DNA of 20,881 nucleotides from Clostridia bacterium (lineage in GTDB: Bacteria > Bacillota > Clostridia > DUPQ01), in NCBI GenBank assembly GCA_030592085.1, contig JAUUZV010000012.1:1-20881 (forward strand). The letters are read 5' to 3'. This document shows positions 7,268-15,351 of this stretch, in pieces. Positions within the stretch are counted from its first letter, which is position 1; each line of letters begins with the position of its first letter. A program made the translations under genes and the position numbers. Under the pieces are notes generated by a model, which saw only the letters and a list, made by a program, of their open reading frames with translations, searched no databases and was not told the origin of the DNA.

Positions 7268-7876
7268 ATGAGTCAAAAAAGTGACATTGTAAAAATAGCA
7301 AAAATGATGTATCAAAAAGAGATGGTAAATGCTTTTGAAGGTAATATCTCTATTAAGAACAATGATGAAATTATAATTACTCCATCACAAATTTGCAAAG
7401 GTTTATTAGATGAATCCATGCTAATGACCACAAATCTTGATGGAAAAGTCCTTAGTGGTGATTATAAAATCTCTTCAGAAACTGGGCTTCATATAGAAGC
7501 ATATAAATTACGTAAAAACATTAATGCAGTTGTACATGCTCATTCACCTTATGCAACTGCCTTTGCTATTGCCAATAAGCCGATTGAAAGTAAAGCCTAT
7601 CCTGAAATGATTGCCTTATTTAAGAAAGTTCCAATTATTAAATATGGAACACCATCCACAAAAGAAGTTTATGCTGATTTAAAAAACTATATATTTGATT
7701 ACGATGTTGTTTTACTTCAAAATCATGGGATTGTAGCATTTGGAAGCGATGTGTTTGATGCATACTTCAAATTAGAGTCAATTGAAAGTATAGCTAAAGT
7801 ACTTTTATTAAATCAATTACTAGGTGGTCCAAGTAATCTACCAGATGATGAAGTAAAAAAACTACTATCTTGGTAG
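7268..7876 (+). CDS. Class II aldolase/adducin-family sugar-phosphate aldolase (FucA-like)
   Basis: A 202-residue zinc-dependent class II aldolase of the L-fuculose-phosphate/L-ribulose-phosphate epimerase fold. The phosphate-binding loop FEGNIS is at about 23-28, the general base Glu71 lies in ISSETGLH, and zinc ligands His90, His92 (VVHAHSPYATA) and His153 (LQNHG) are all present. These enzymes reversibly cleave a ketose 1-phosphate to DHAP (or a related three-carbon unit) and an aldehyde. The start has a GAGG site 6 nt upstream. Its stop is 55 bp before thyA, and a separate extended -10 promoter appears in that gap. It is divergent from a URO-D-family gene. The exact substrate cannot be told; fuculose-, rhamnulose- and other sugar-phosphate aldolases look alike at this level, and some members are decarboxylases. 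Confidence 0.87.
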   Translation: MSQKSDIVKIAKMMYQKEMVNAFEGNISIKNNDEIIITPSQICKGLLDESMLMTTNLDGKVLSGDYKISSETGLHIEAYKLRKNINAVVHAHSPYATAFAIANKPIESKAYPEMIALFKKVPIIKYGTPSTKEVYADLKNYIFDYDVVLLQNHGIVAFGSDVFDAYFKLESIESIAKVLLLNQLLGGPSNLPDDEVKKLLSW

Positions 7877-7893
7877 TAATAAGAAATAGATTT

Positions 7894-7902
7894 TGGTATG
7901 AT
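7894..7902 (+). promoter_or_regulatory. Possible extended -10 promoter of thyA
   Basis: TGGTATGAT, a TGn-extended -10 element, lies 29 nt before the thyA start with no good -35 box. It would give thyA-dfrA a transcript independent of the aldolase gene, with a short leader of about 20 nt. Confidence 0.4.
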
Positions 7903-7931
7903 AATTAATAGCAAATTAGAGGAGGATACCT

Positions 7932-8759
7932 ATGAGTTATGCTGATAAAATTTTTATTGATATGTGTAATGACATTCTAACAAATGGTATTAGTTCTAAA
8001 GGGCAAAAAATTCGTCCTCATTGGGAAGATGGTAAACCTGCTCATACTATTAAAAAATTTGGTGTGGTTAACCGTTATGACTTATCAAAAGAATTCCCAA
8101 TTATGACACTAAAACATACTTCACTAAAAAAATCAGTAGATGAGCTATTATGGATTTGGCAAAAAAAATCTAATAACATAAATAATTTAAAATCAAAAAT
8201 ATGGAATTCTTGGGCTGATGAAGATGGTTCTATTGGTAAAGCATATGGTTATCAATTAGGAATAAAGCATCAATATAAAGAAGGTATGTTTGATCAAGTA
8301 GATCGTGTATTATATGACTTGAAAAATAATCCATATAGTAGAAGAATTATGACTAATTTATATAACCATCATGATCTTCATGAAATGAACTTATATCCTT
8401 GTGCTTATTCTATGACTTTTAATGTAACAGGAAATAAACTTAATACAATTTTAAATCAACGTTCACAAGATGTATTAGCTGCTAATAATTGGAATGTTGT
8501 TCAATACGCCACTTTAACCCATCTATTTGCCCATGTAAGCGGTTTAATTCCTGGTGAATTTATACATGTAATTGCAGATGCACACATTTATGATAGACAC
8601 ATTCCAATTGTAGAACAATTAATAACTCGTGAACAATATGATGCCCCACAATTTGTAATAAATACAGATAAAAATAACTTTTATGATTTTTCAACAGATG
8701 ATTTTAAGCTGAGTGGTTATAAAAAAGGAGAACACATTAGTTTTCCAATTGCAATATAA
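7932..8759 (+). CDS. thyA: Thymidylate synthase
   Basis: Converts dUMP and 5,10-methylene-tetrahydrofolate to dTMP and dihydrofolate in the cytosol. The 275-residue protein carries the catalytic Cys157 in NLYPCAY, the dUMP-binding QRSQD (176-180, Arg177 and Asp180), Asn188 in NNWNVVQY, and the C-terminal-half motif HVIADAHIYDRH (about 212-223). The wording around the active site (LYPC rather than PPC, and AANNWN) fits the Bacillus/phage phi3T ThyA subgroup rather than E. coli type. The ATG follows a GGAGGA site with 6-7 nt spacing. A dihydrofolate reductase gene starts 12 nt downstream, and the pair completes the thymidylate cycle. No key residue is missing. Confidence 0.96.
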   Translation: MSYADKIFIDMCNDILTNGISSKGQKIRPHWEDGKPAHTIKKFGVVNRYDLSKEFPIMTLKHTSLKKSVDELLWIWQKKSNNINNLKSKIWNSWADEDGSIGKAYGYQLGIKHQYKEGMFDQVDRVLYDLKNNPYSRRIMTNLYNHHDLHEMNLYPCAYSMTFNVTGNKLNTILNQRSQDVLAANNWNVVQYATLTHLFAHVSGLIPGEFIHVIADAHIYDRHIPIVEQLITREQYDAPQFVINTDKNNFYDFSTDDFKLSGYKKGEHISFPIAI

Positions 8760-8771
8760 GGAGAGACAATA

Positions 8772-9269
8772 ATGAATATCATTGTAGCCGTTGATAAAAA
8801 TTGGGGAATTGGTGCTAAGGATAATATGCCTTGGTATATTCCAGAAGACATGAAATTTTTCAAAGATATGACTATAAACAAAACAGTAGTTATGGGAAGA
8901 ATAACTTTTTTATCTTTTCCAAAACAACTGCCTCTAAAAAATAGACAAAATATTATTTTAACAAGAGATGAAAATTTTATTGTAAAAGGTGCAACAGTAG
9001 TAAATGGAGTTAAATCACTTATAGATTATGTTAAAGATATAAAAGATGATGACGTATTTATTATTGGAGGACAAAGTATTTATCAAACTTTTGAAAAATA
9101 CTGTCAAAAAGCTTATGTCACAAAAATTGATAATGAATATGAAGTTGATACATATTTCCCAAATTTAGATTTATTAGACCATTGGGAAATTAATAAAATT
9201 CACGATACAAAACATACTAAAGACGGCACTCCTTTTACAGTGTATGAATATATTAATACTCAATTATAG
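8772..9269 (+). CDS. folA: Dihydrofolate reductase
   Basis: Reduces the dihydrofolate made by ThyA back to tetrahydrofolate with NADPH. At 165 residues it is normal length. It shows NIIVAVDKNWGIG (2-14), the loop and active site MPWYIPEDMKFF (19-30, acidic Asp26), the NADPH-binding GRITF (42-46 region) and IIGGQSIYQTF (about 106-116). The residue after GR is Ile where Lys, Arg or another polar residue is common. An AAGGAG site is 8 nt upstream and overlaps the region just after the thyA stop. Its 3' end overlaps the convergent sialidase-like gene by 10 nt, with no terminator between them. Confidence 0.94.
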   Translation: MNIIVAVDKNWGIGAKDNMPWYIPEDMKFFKDMTINKTVVMGRITFLSFPKQLPLKNRQNIILTRDENFIVKGATVVNGVKSLIDYVKDIKDDDVFIIGGQSIYQTFEKYCQKAYVTKIDNEYEVDTYFPNLDLLDHWEINKIHDTKHTKDGTPFTVYEYINTQL

Positions 9270-10573
9270 GTATGTTCATGGAAAGTTATACAATTTGAAT
9301 CGTGAAAATTAATAGCACCGTTAATTGCAGTTCGCGAAACATACAATATTTTGTTTTCATGAAAAAGAAAATCTATATATTGAAATCCAACTTTAGTGTA
9401 ATCTTCTTTAAATTCTGAATAATCTAATAAAAGAGCTTCATCTTTCCATGTAATGGTATCTCTTGAACTCATCAGTATAACTTTATTTCGTTTACCTGTA
9501 TTTTCTTTATCAGCTCTATTAACAATTGTAAAATACTTTTTAGTAGTACTATCAAAACGAATAATGAATTTTGAGTTATTACCATCAAAATTAATAACCT
9601 TATTAAATGATAGTTTTTTGCTAGGTTCATCTTTATCAATAGATAACACTATTGCTTTTCCATAATTTATATAATCACTTCCAGTTGAGTACCTTAATAT
9701 ATTACACAACGAACCATCTTGTTTAATTACTACATTACCTTCTAGGTAACCTGGTTTTTCTGAATTTACTATTCCTTCCCACTGTTTACTATATTGAAGA
9801 AATGGAGTAACTACCCAGTTTTCACTATCCATTATATCTTTAGTAATATCAATTGATATTACTCCAGCTCCATGTCCCCCTAGATTCCATGAACCATATT
9901 CAATAGCAGTCCAAAGTCGATCATTGTGATTAACAATAGGCATAGGTGCTTTATGTGGTCCTCCAATTGTACGATTTCCACCTGGTATAATAATTATTGG
10001 TTTAGAAAATGTTTTTCCTTCATCATTTGATTTATAAAGTAATAAGTCACCATATTCTCCATTCATCCCCATTAAATAAACCTTATTATTAAAGTAAAAT
10101 AAGGTTCCCCAAAAACAAGGAGTAATTGTTGATAAATAGTTCCAAGTTTTACCTGAATCATCTGAATAATTCAATATTGTAATATTTTGTTCCATTAAAT
10201 AGAAAAATATATCGTGTGAAACTATCAAACGTCCAGAGGGTAATTTTAAAATAGAGGGACTTGCAGGACACATTCCTGATGGATGATATGTCATGTCATC
10301 TGGATGTATATAATTAATTACAGTTCCACCATAATCACCACATCTAAATAATCTGTTATTACTTCTTTTTGGTGCATCTTGTAAAAAGATATTATAATCC
10401 ACATCATTTAAAAGATTTGTAATATGAATTACATTATCCCTTACAGTGATATATGTAGTTTGTTCATAGATACTATTTCCTATGATCTTAATAAAACATT
10501 CAGTGGATGAAGTTATATTATCAACTTGTACTTCCACACCATTTAAAAATGGTACAACTTTTAGTATTTTCAC
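9260..10573 (-). CDS. BNR-repeat beta-propeller protein, sialidase-like, with N-terminal Fn3-like domain
   Basis: A 437-residue protein starting at GTG (10573), with an AAGGAG site overlapping the end of the ABC-F gene. Residues 1 to about 65 read as a small beta-sandwich resembling fibronectin III. The rest is a predicted propeller with Asp-box motifs YSDDSGKTW (136-144) and KSNDEGKTF (181-189) and a weaker SSRDTITW-like one near the end. It has an early blade, PASPSILKLPSGRLIVSHD (about 103-121), of the kind found in sialidase superfamily proteins. There is no signal peptide, LPXTG or transmembrane segment, so it is predicted to be cytosolic. Candidate catalytic Arg and Glu residues cannot be assigned with confidence. 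It follows the ABC-F gene directly, 2 nt apart. It may be a glycosidase or lyase; true neuraminidase activity is not shown. Confidence 0.72.
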   Translation of the reverse strand: MKILKVVPFLNGVEVQVDNITSSTECFIKIIGNSIYEQTTYITVRDNVIHITNLLNDVDYNIFLQDAPKRSNNRLFRCGDYGGTVINYIHPDDMTYHPSGMCPASPSILKLPSGRLIVSHDIFFYLMEQNITILNYSDDSGKTWNYLSTITPCFWGTLFYFNNKVYLMGMNGEYGDLLLYKSNDEGKTFSKPIIIIPGGNRTIGGPHKAPMPIVNHNDRLWTAIEYGSWNLGGHGAGVISIDITKDIMDSENWVVTPFLQYSKQWEGIVNSEKPGYLEGNVVIKQDGSLCNILRYSTGSDYINYGKAIVLSIDKDEPSKKLSFNKVINFDGNNSKFIIRFDSTTKKYFTIVNRADKENTGKRNKVILMSSRDTITWKDEALLLDYSEFKEDYTKVGFQYIDFLFHENKILYVSRTAINGAINFHDSNCITFHEHTYN

Positions 10574-10575
10574 AC

Positions 10576-12444
10576 CTATTCTCCTTGTAGTTCAAACCAC
10601 TTTTTAAGCAATTCTTCATGTTCTAAATTTAACTTATCACGTTCTATAGTAAGTTCATGAAGTTTCTTGTAATCTGTCGCATATTCAATAATATCTCTAT
10701 CAATAAGATTCATTTTTATTTCTAAATCAGCCATTAATTTTTCAGTTTTATTAATAGTAAAAACAGCTTTTCTTTTTCCTTTACCATAATTTTGATTAGT
10801 CGTTTGCTTTTTTTCACTAGTTTTAACTTTATCCATGCTTTCTTTTTTCTTATCAATCATTTTTTGATAGTAATCATAATTTCCTTCATAGGTTATAACA
10901 CTACCATCTCTTACATCAATTACTTTTTCTGAAAACTTATTAATAAAATGTCTATCATGTGAAATAAACAACATAGTCCCATGGTATTGATTTATCGCTT
11001 CCTCTAATTCTTCTCTAGAAGAAATATCTAAATGATTTGTAGGTTCATCAAGAATAAGTAAATTTACATTATTTTGTAATTCTAATAATAATCTTAATCT
11101 GCTTTTTTCACCACCTGACAACATTCCAACTTTCTTAAAAACATCATCATTTGAAAACATATACTTTCCAAGCAAGTTTCTCCCAGATTGCAACGTCAAT
11201 TTTAAATAATCGCATACTTCTTCTAGTAGTGTTTTATTTTCCTCATCAAAAAGTACTTCCTGTTCAAGATATGCGTAAGTAACACTTTTGCCAACTTTTA
11301 TTTCGCCTTCATCAACAAATTCATTTCCTGTTATCATTTTTATCAATGTGCTTTTGCCAGCACCATTAGGTCCAATCATGGCTACTTTTTCATTTGATTT
11401 AATCATAAAATTTACATTCTTAAATAAATTTAACGTTCCATATGATTTACTAATATTTGTAGCTTTTATTATTTCATACCCACTTTTATCAAGCGTGTTA
11501 AAGGCCAGTGATAAGTTTCTCTCATTTAAAGGTTTATCTACTTTATCCATCAGTTCAATACGTTTTTCTAAGTTCTGTGCACGTTTAATGGCTGTTTCTG
11601 TTCCATAATCTCTCATTTGTCTAGCTGTTCTCATTAATCGGTCAATCTCTTTTTGCTGTCGTTTATAAAGTTTTAAATGCCGTTCTTCATCCTCTTGTTT
11701 CTGTTTTTGATAAGCATCATAATTTCCTTTATATGTTTTTGAATGTAAAAAAGATAATTCAATAACTTTTGTTGCAGTTTTATTAATAAAATAACGATCA
11801 TGGGACACATAAAATACAGTCCCTTTATAATCTTTAATATACTCTTCAAGCCACTTAACGGCATCCATATCTAAATGATTAGTAGGTTCATCCATTAATA
11901 AAATATCAGGAGCCATTAACAACGATTTACCTAACATAATCAATGTTTGTTCTCCACCTGATAATTTTGTAAACTGATTTTTTAATACTTTTTCTGGAAT
12001 TTTTAAGCCAGTAATTATTTTAGAAATTTTTTCACTAACATTATAACCACCCATAAATTCAAATTTATCATGTAATCGGCCATATTCTTTTATATGAGTT
12101 TGATTTGTAGGATTAGCAGCCATTAATTCATGTGCATCTTCCATGGCAGCTTGTAATTGATCAATTTTTAAAAATGCTAATTGTAAAATTTCATGACCAG
12201 TATGTTTATCACTAGCTTCATGAATTTGTTGTAAGTATGCAATTGTTCTGTTATTTTGAATAGAAAAAATTCCATCATCTATATCTATAGATTCAGTTAA
12301 AATATTGAAAATAGTGGTTTTTCCTGTTCCGTTTTTTCCTATTAATGCAACCTTCTCATTTTCATGAATATCAAAAGAAACTTTATCAAGTATTAAATTG
12401 TCCCCGTAGTTTTTTGTTACTGCGGTAAAATTGATAACTCCCAT
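10576..12444 (-). CDS. ABC-F family ATPase (Uup/YfmR-like ribosome-associated)
   Basis: Soluble protein with two ABC domains and no membrane segments. The first domain has GKNGTGKTT (about 36-44), LSGGEQ (about 161-166) and LLMDEPTNHLD; the second has GPNGAGKST (about 358-366), LSGGEK (about 442-447) and LLILDEPTNHLD. A charged linker of about 70 residues (238-310) between them is the hallmark that inserts into the ribosomal E site. The lysine-rich C-terminal tail (from about 530) ends in a coiled coil (about 565-620), as in Uup/YfmR-type members. Such proteins rescue or regulate stalled ribosomes; some give antibiotic protection. The ATG at 12444 is preferred over a TTG at 12450. Neither has a Shine-Dalgarno site, and a TATACT box ends 7 nt before the ATG, so a leaderless message is possible. 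Otherwise it would be cotranscribed from the DUF4190 promoter. Confidence 0.93.
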   Translation of the reverse strand: MGVINFTAVTKNYGDNLILDKVSFDIHENEKVALIGKNGTGKTTIFNILTESIDIDDGIFSIQNNRTIAYLQQIHEASDKHTGHEILQLAFLKIDQLQAAMEDAHELMAANPTNQTHIKEYGRLHDKFEFMGGYNVSEKISKIITGLKIPEKVLKNQFTKLSGGEQTLIMLGKSLLMAPDILLMDEPTNHLDMDAVKWLEEYIKDYKGTVFYVSHDRYFINKTATKVIELSFLHSKTYKGNYDAYQKQKQEDEERHLKLYKRQQKEIDRLMRTARQMRDYGTETAIKRAQNLEKRIELMDKVDKPLNERNLSLAFNTLDKSGYEIIKATNISKSYGTLNLFKNVNFMIKSNEKVAMIGPNGAGKSTLIKMITGNEFVDEGEIKVGKSVTYAYLEQEVLFDEENKTLLEEVCDYLKLTLQSGRNLLGKYMFSNDDVFKKVGMLSGGEKSRLRLLLELQNNVNLLILDEPTNHLDISSREELEEAINQYHGTMLFISHDRHFINKFSEKVIDVRDGSVITYEGNYDYYQKMIDKKKESMDKVKTSEKKQTTNQNYGKGKRKAVFTINKTEKLMADLEIKMNLIDRDIIEYATDYKKLHELTIERDKLNLEHEELLKKWFELQGE

Positions 12445-12468
12445 AGCCAACAGTATAGCACAGAAGTA

Positions 12469-12900
12469 TTATAGAATGGGCAATATATGGGTCAGTTTAA
12501 AGATCCATATAATAATTAAAAGCGACCCAACTGTAATAAGAAGATATAGATTAAATTTTCTCATTTTTCTATTATCTATATTTTTTCGTCTTTTAATTAA
12601 ATCAATAATTTGTAGTGGAACTTGTAGAAACAAATATGGAAATAATATAAATACTCCTGGATTATATTGATATGCTTCAAGAAAATTAAAATGAGCAAAT
12701 AAAACAAAAGCTCTTGTTAACCCACAGGTTGGACAAGGTATGTGAAATATGCCATATATCATACAGCTATAAATACTATCTATTTTAATGTTCCCTATGT
12801 TTAAGTAAATTGTTTCTTGATTAAACTTAAGTAAAAAGGAAGCTAGAATTATCAAAATACTACCAATAAGGAAAATGATTGGTTCAATATATTTTTTCAT
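12469..12900 (-). CDS. DUF2752 membrane protein
   Basis: A 143-residue integral membrane protein with the DUF2752 core: HIPCPTCGLTRAF (about 53-65, with Cys56 and Cys59), a His at 70, and YNPG (about 79-82). Hydrophobic segments run about 5-24, 84-101 and 117-136, with a possible half-helix around the CPTCG motif. No biochemical role is established for this family; the paired cysteines could bind metal or be redox active. It begins 6 nt after the DUF4190 stop without a clear ribosome site, so translation is probably coupled. The pairing of DUF2752 with DUF4190 is frequent in Gram-positive genomes (general knowledge). It ends 24 nt before the ABC-F start. Confidence 0.82.
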   Translation of the reverse strand: MKKYIEPIIFLIGSILIILASFLLKFNQETIYLNIGNIKIDSIYSCMIYGIFHIPCPTCGLTRAFVLFAHFNFLEAYQYNPGVFILFPYLFLQVPLQIIDLIKRRKNIDNRKMRKFNLYLLITVGSLLIIIWIFKLTHILPIL

Positions 12901-12906
12901 TGTAAT

Positions 12907-13197
12907 TTAAAACATATATGGTGTCATAAAAAATGACGCAAGCCCTAATGAAATATACAAAGCAAATGTTACTAAACCTAAAGCTGCAATAATTATTCCA
13001 GCAATTGCTAACCCTCTACCCTGCTCGTTACCTGTTTGCTTCATTTCGTTTAATGCAATAATACAAAAAACAAACCCAACAATTCCAACAGGAAAACAAC
13101 AAGTAAGTCCCACTATTGCACAAACAAATCCTGTTATAGCTTTTTTATTAGTTACATATTCATTTACTTCTGGTTCAACATAAGTGTTTTCGTCCAT
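12907..13197 (-). CDS. DUF4190 small membrane protein
   Basis: A 96-residue protein with an acidic N-terminal tail (1-17) and two hydrophobic stretches (about 21-50 and 62-92) joined by a short loop with ALNEMKQTGNEQGRGLAIAG (about 48-67), the signature of DUF4190. Glycine-rich helices with a Cys-Cys-Phe-Pro turn (33-36) are typical. It is the first gene of a four-gene operon (DUF4190, DUF2752, ABC-F, BNR protein). It has a strong GGAGGG ribosome site 6 nt upstream and a consensus promoter at 13226-13254. Function is unknown. Confidence 0.82.
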   Translation of the reverse strand: MDENTYVEPEVNEYVTNKKAITGFVCAIVGLTCCFPVGIVGFVFCIIALNEMKQTGNEQGRGLAIAGIIIAALGLVTFALYISLGLASFFMTPYMF

Positions 13198-13225
13198 GAG
13201 TTACCCTCCAATTAATATTACCCTT

Positions 13226-13254
13226 ATTATATCAATACACAATATGAGGTTCAA
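13226..13254 (-). promoter_or_regulatory. Predicted promoter of the DUF4190-DUF2752-ABC-F-BNR operon
   Basis: On the minus strand, TTGAAC (13249-13254) and TATAAT (13226-13231) are separated by exactly 17 nt. The start of transcription would lie near 13219, about 22 nt before the DUF4190 ATG, which leaves room for the GGAGGG ribosome site. Confidence 0.75.
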
Positions 13255-13345
13255 CTAATTTAGCATTTTCTAATAAATTTCTAATTTTTCTTATTCTCTT
13301 TTTATCGCAAATATATTAAACTGTATCTAGTTGGAGGTTAATTCT

Positions 13346-14422
13346 ATGATGAACAGTATTGAACGTATAACAAATATCCTACAGAGAAAACCAGTTGATA
13401 GAATTGGGTTAATGGAACATTTTTGGTCTGACACAAAGAAAATATGGACTGAAAAAGGTAAAATTACTGAAGATGTAGACTTTGGTGAACATTTTAATTT
13501 TGACTTAGAATTATCTTGGGCATTTAAATTAACAGCTGATTTAAATTTTGTACCACAAATTATTGAAGAAACTGATGAAACTGTTTTAACTAGAGATGGT
13601 AACGGTGCTTTATTAAGAAGGCATAAGCTACATGATGGCACACCTGAACATGTAGATTTCCTTGTTAAGGAACGTAAAGCTTGGGAAGAGTACACTAAAC
13701 CATTACTAAAAGCAACTGTAGATAGAATTAACTTTGATGATTATCGTACAAAAAAAGCAAAAGCTGCTTTACAAAATAAATTTTTCTGCCTCTCAGGTGT
13801 AAATGTTTTTGAATCTATGCATCCTGTGTGCGGACATGAGCACATGCTTGTGGGAATGGCACTAGACCCTGATTGGGTAAAAGATATGGTTGACACTTAT
13901 TCAGACCTTATTGTTAACTTACAAGAAATACTATTTGAAAAAGAAGGTAAACCAGATGGCATATGGTATTACGAAGATATGGGTTTTAAGTTACGACCCT
14001 TCATGTCCCCTGCTATGTATGATGAAATAATTAAACCTGCTCATAAAAAAACCATTGATTTTGCAAAGAGCTTAGACTTACCAGTAATTATGCATTCATG
14101 TGGTTATGTAGAAACATTACTTCCAGGTATGATGGATGCAGGCATTGATTGTCTTCAAGTTATTGAAGTAAAAGCCGGAATGGATTTATTAAAATTATAT
14201 AAACAATTTGGACAAGATCTTTCATTTATGGGTGGAATTGACGTTAGAGTTCTTTATACTAATGATAAAAAATTAATAGATAAAGAATTAGAAGAAAAAA
14301 TACCATATGTAATGAAAAATTATGGATATGTTCTTCATTCAGATCATTCTATTCCAAATAATGTAGATTACGAAACTTATCAATACTTTATTGAAAAAGG
14401 AATGAAATTAGGTACATATTAG
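13346..14422 (+). CDS. Uroporphyrinogen decarboxylase (URO-D) family protein 2, methyltransferase-like
   Basis: A 358-residue TIM-barrel protein started at the ATG at 13346 (GGAGG 8 nt upstream); an upstream TTG at 13331 overlaps the ribosome site and is rejected. It shows YYEDMGFKLRPFMSPAMYDE (about 198-217), MHSCGYVE (229-236), MGGIDVRVL (275-283) and HSDHSIP (311-317), a pattern shared with URO-D-family proteins of sugar and methyl metabolism rather than with HemE. His230-x-Cys232 matches the first two zinc ligands of MtaA-type corrinoid methyltransferases; a third could be Cys249 or a His at 311 or 314. No corrinoid-binding protein is in the window. It diverges from the DUF4190 operon and meets the carbon-nitrogen hydrolase gene tail to tail with a 4-nt overlap. 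It resembles URO-D protein 1 in fold only. Substrate unknown. Confidence 0.82.
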   Translation: MMNSIERITNILQRKPVDRIGLMEHFWSDTKKIWTEKGKITEDVDFGEHFNFDLELSWAFKLTADLNFVPQIIEETDETVLTRDGNGALLRRHKLHDGTPEHVDFLVKERKAWEEYTKPLLKATVDRINFDDYRTKKAKAALQNKFFCLSGVNVFESMHPVCGHEHMLVGMALDPDWVKDMVDTYSDLIVNLQEILFEKEGKPDGIWYYEDMGFKLRPFMSPAMYDEIIKPAHKKTIDFAKSLDLPVIMHSCGYVETLLPGMMDAGIDCLQVIEVKAGMDLLKLYKQFGQDLSFMGGIDVRVLYTNDKKLIDKELEEKIPYVMKNYGYVLHSDHSIPNNVDYETYQYFIEKGMKLGTY

Positions 14423-15351
14423 TCAATACTTTTCAAAAAGTCACTTCTAAAATCTCTTGAGCGATTAAAATAATCATCAAGTAGTTCAATATTGAATTCA
14501 TTTACTATATCACCTATTGTTCTATCTTCAAGTTCATTATATATCATAATTGAACCTAAATATCCTGTATCATCAATAATAACTTTATCTCCATATTTTT
14601 TCTTAATGGCTGGAAGTTTATTGTTGTTATAATCTAAATGAACTAAGACACTATCTAAATTGACCGTTGCAGAACAATGGGTATTATAGTTTGAAGTTGA
14701 AGCTAATACACTACCATTCGGGGCCATAATTCTACTTTGTTTTCCAAATATTGATGATACAAAAAATGATTGTGTACTATATGCCCAAATTTGTTGTTGG
14801 AATCCTCCGTGAAACATTGAAGAAAAAAAGATAACTTCAGGGTGTAAGTCAATATATTGTTGCCTAAGTTCATCAAAATTCAAGTCAAAGCAAATAGCAA
14901 AACCAGCTTTTTTAATATTATTAAATGAACTAATTACTGCTTTTTTACCTGGAATAATGCCATCTTTAATTTCATCAATCATTGGGAACACCTTATTATA
15001 TGTGGACACTACATTTCCGTCTTGATTAAATACTACACTTGAATTTGTATTTTCTAATTTACCACTATAAACAATGGTGATTTTATGCTCTTTAGCATAA
15101 TTAGCAAAAAAGTCAGGCATAACATGAATTTTAGCTTCATAAAATTCTTTAGCAAACGAAGGATTTAAGTCTAAATATCTATCACAAGCTTCTGGTAATA
15201 AAACTACATCACTTTTTTCATTAACCGCTTGTTGCAATTCATTAATCCAGTATTCTTGCATGGCTTTTATAGCTATATCTACTTTCATTTCCCCATGGTA
15301 TTGGTTGGGACGATGTCCTGATAATACAGATATTTTAACTTTCCTAGCCAT
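14419..15351 (-). CDS. Carbon-nitrogen hydrolase (nitrilase superfamily)
   Basis: A 310-residue cytosolic hydrolase with the nitrilase catalytic triad: Glu54 in LLPEAC, Lys120 in YNKVFP and nucleophile Cys154 in FAICFDLNF. Members hydrolyse amides, nitriles, N-carbamoyl compounds or make amides from glutamine; the wording around the triad does not point to one of these. The start codon overlaps the stop of the enolase-superfamily gene by 8 nt, with a GAGG site 9 nt upstream, so it is the last gene of the six-gene operon. Its position downstream of BNR, dehydrogenase and enolase-fold genes suggests it removes an acyl, carbamoyl or amide group from a sugar-derived intermediate; this is inference. 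Confidence 0.87.
   Translation of the reverse strand: MARKVKISVLSGHRPNQYHGEMKVDIAIKAMQEYWINELQQAVNEKSDVVLLPEACDRYLDLNPSFAKEFYEAKIHVMPDFFANYAKEHKITIVYSGKLENTNSSVVFNQDGNVVSTYNKVFPMIDEIKDGIIPGKKAVISSFNNIKKAGFAICFDLNFDELRQQYIDLHPEVIFFSSMFHGGFQQQIWAYSTQSFFVSSIFGKQSRIMAPNGSVLASTSNYNTHCSATVNLDSVLVHLDYNNNKLPAIKKKYGDKVIIDDTGYLGSIMIYNELEDRTIGDIVNEFNIELLDDYFNRSRDFRSDFLKSID

Noticed and set aside
7877..7931. Tetrahydrofolate riboswitch ahead of thyA-folA
   Set aside because: The gap is 55 nt, too short for the aptamer, and no paired structure is evident.
13327..13695. Minus-strand open frame opposite the second URO-D gene
   Set aside because: No ribosome site and no recognisable product; the plus-strand gene is well supported.
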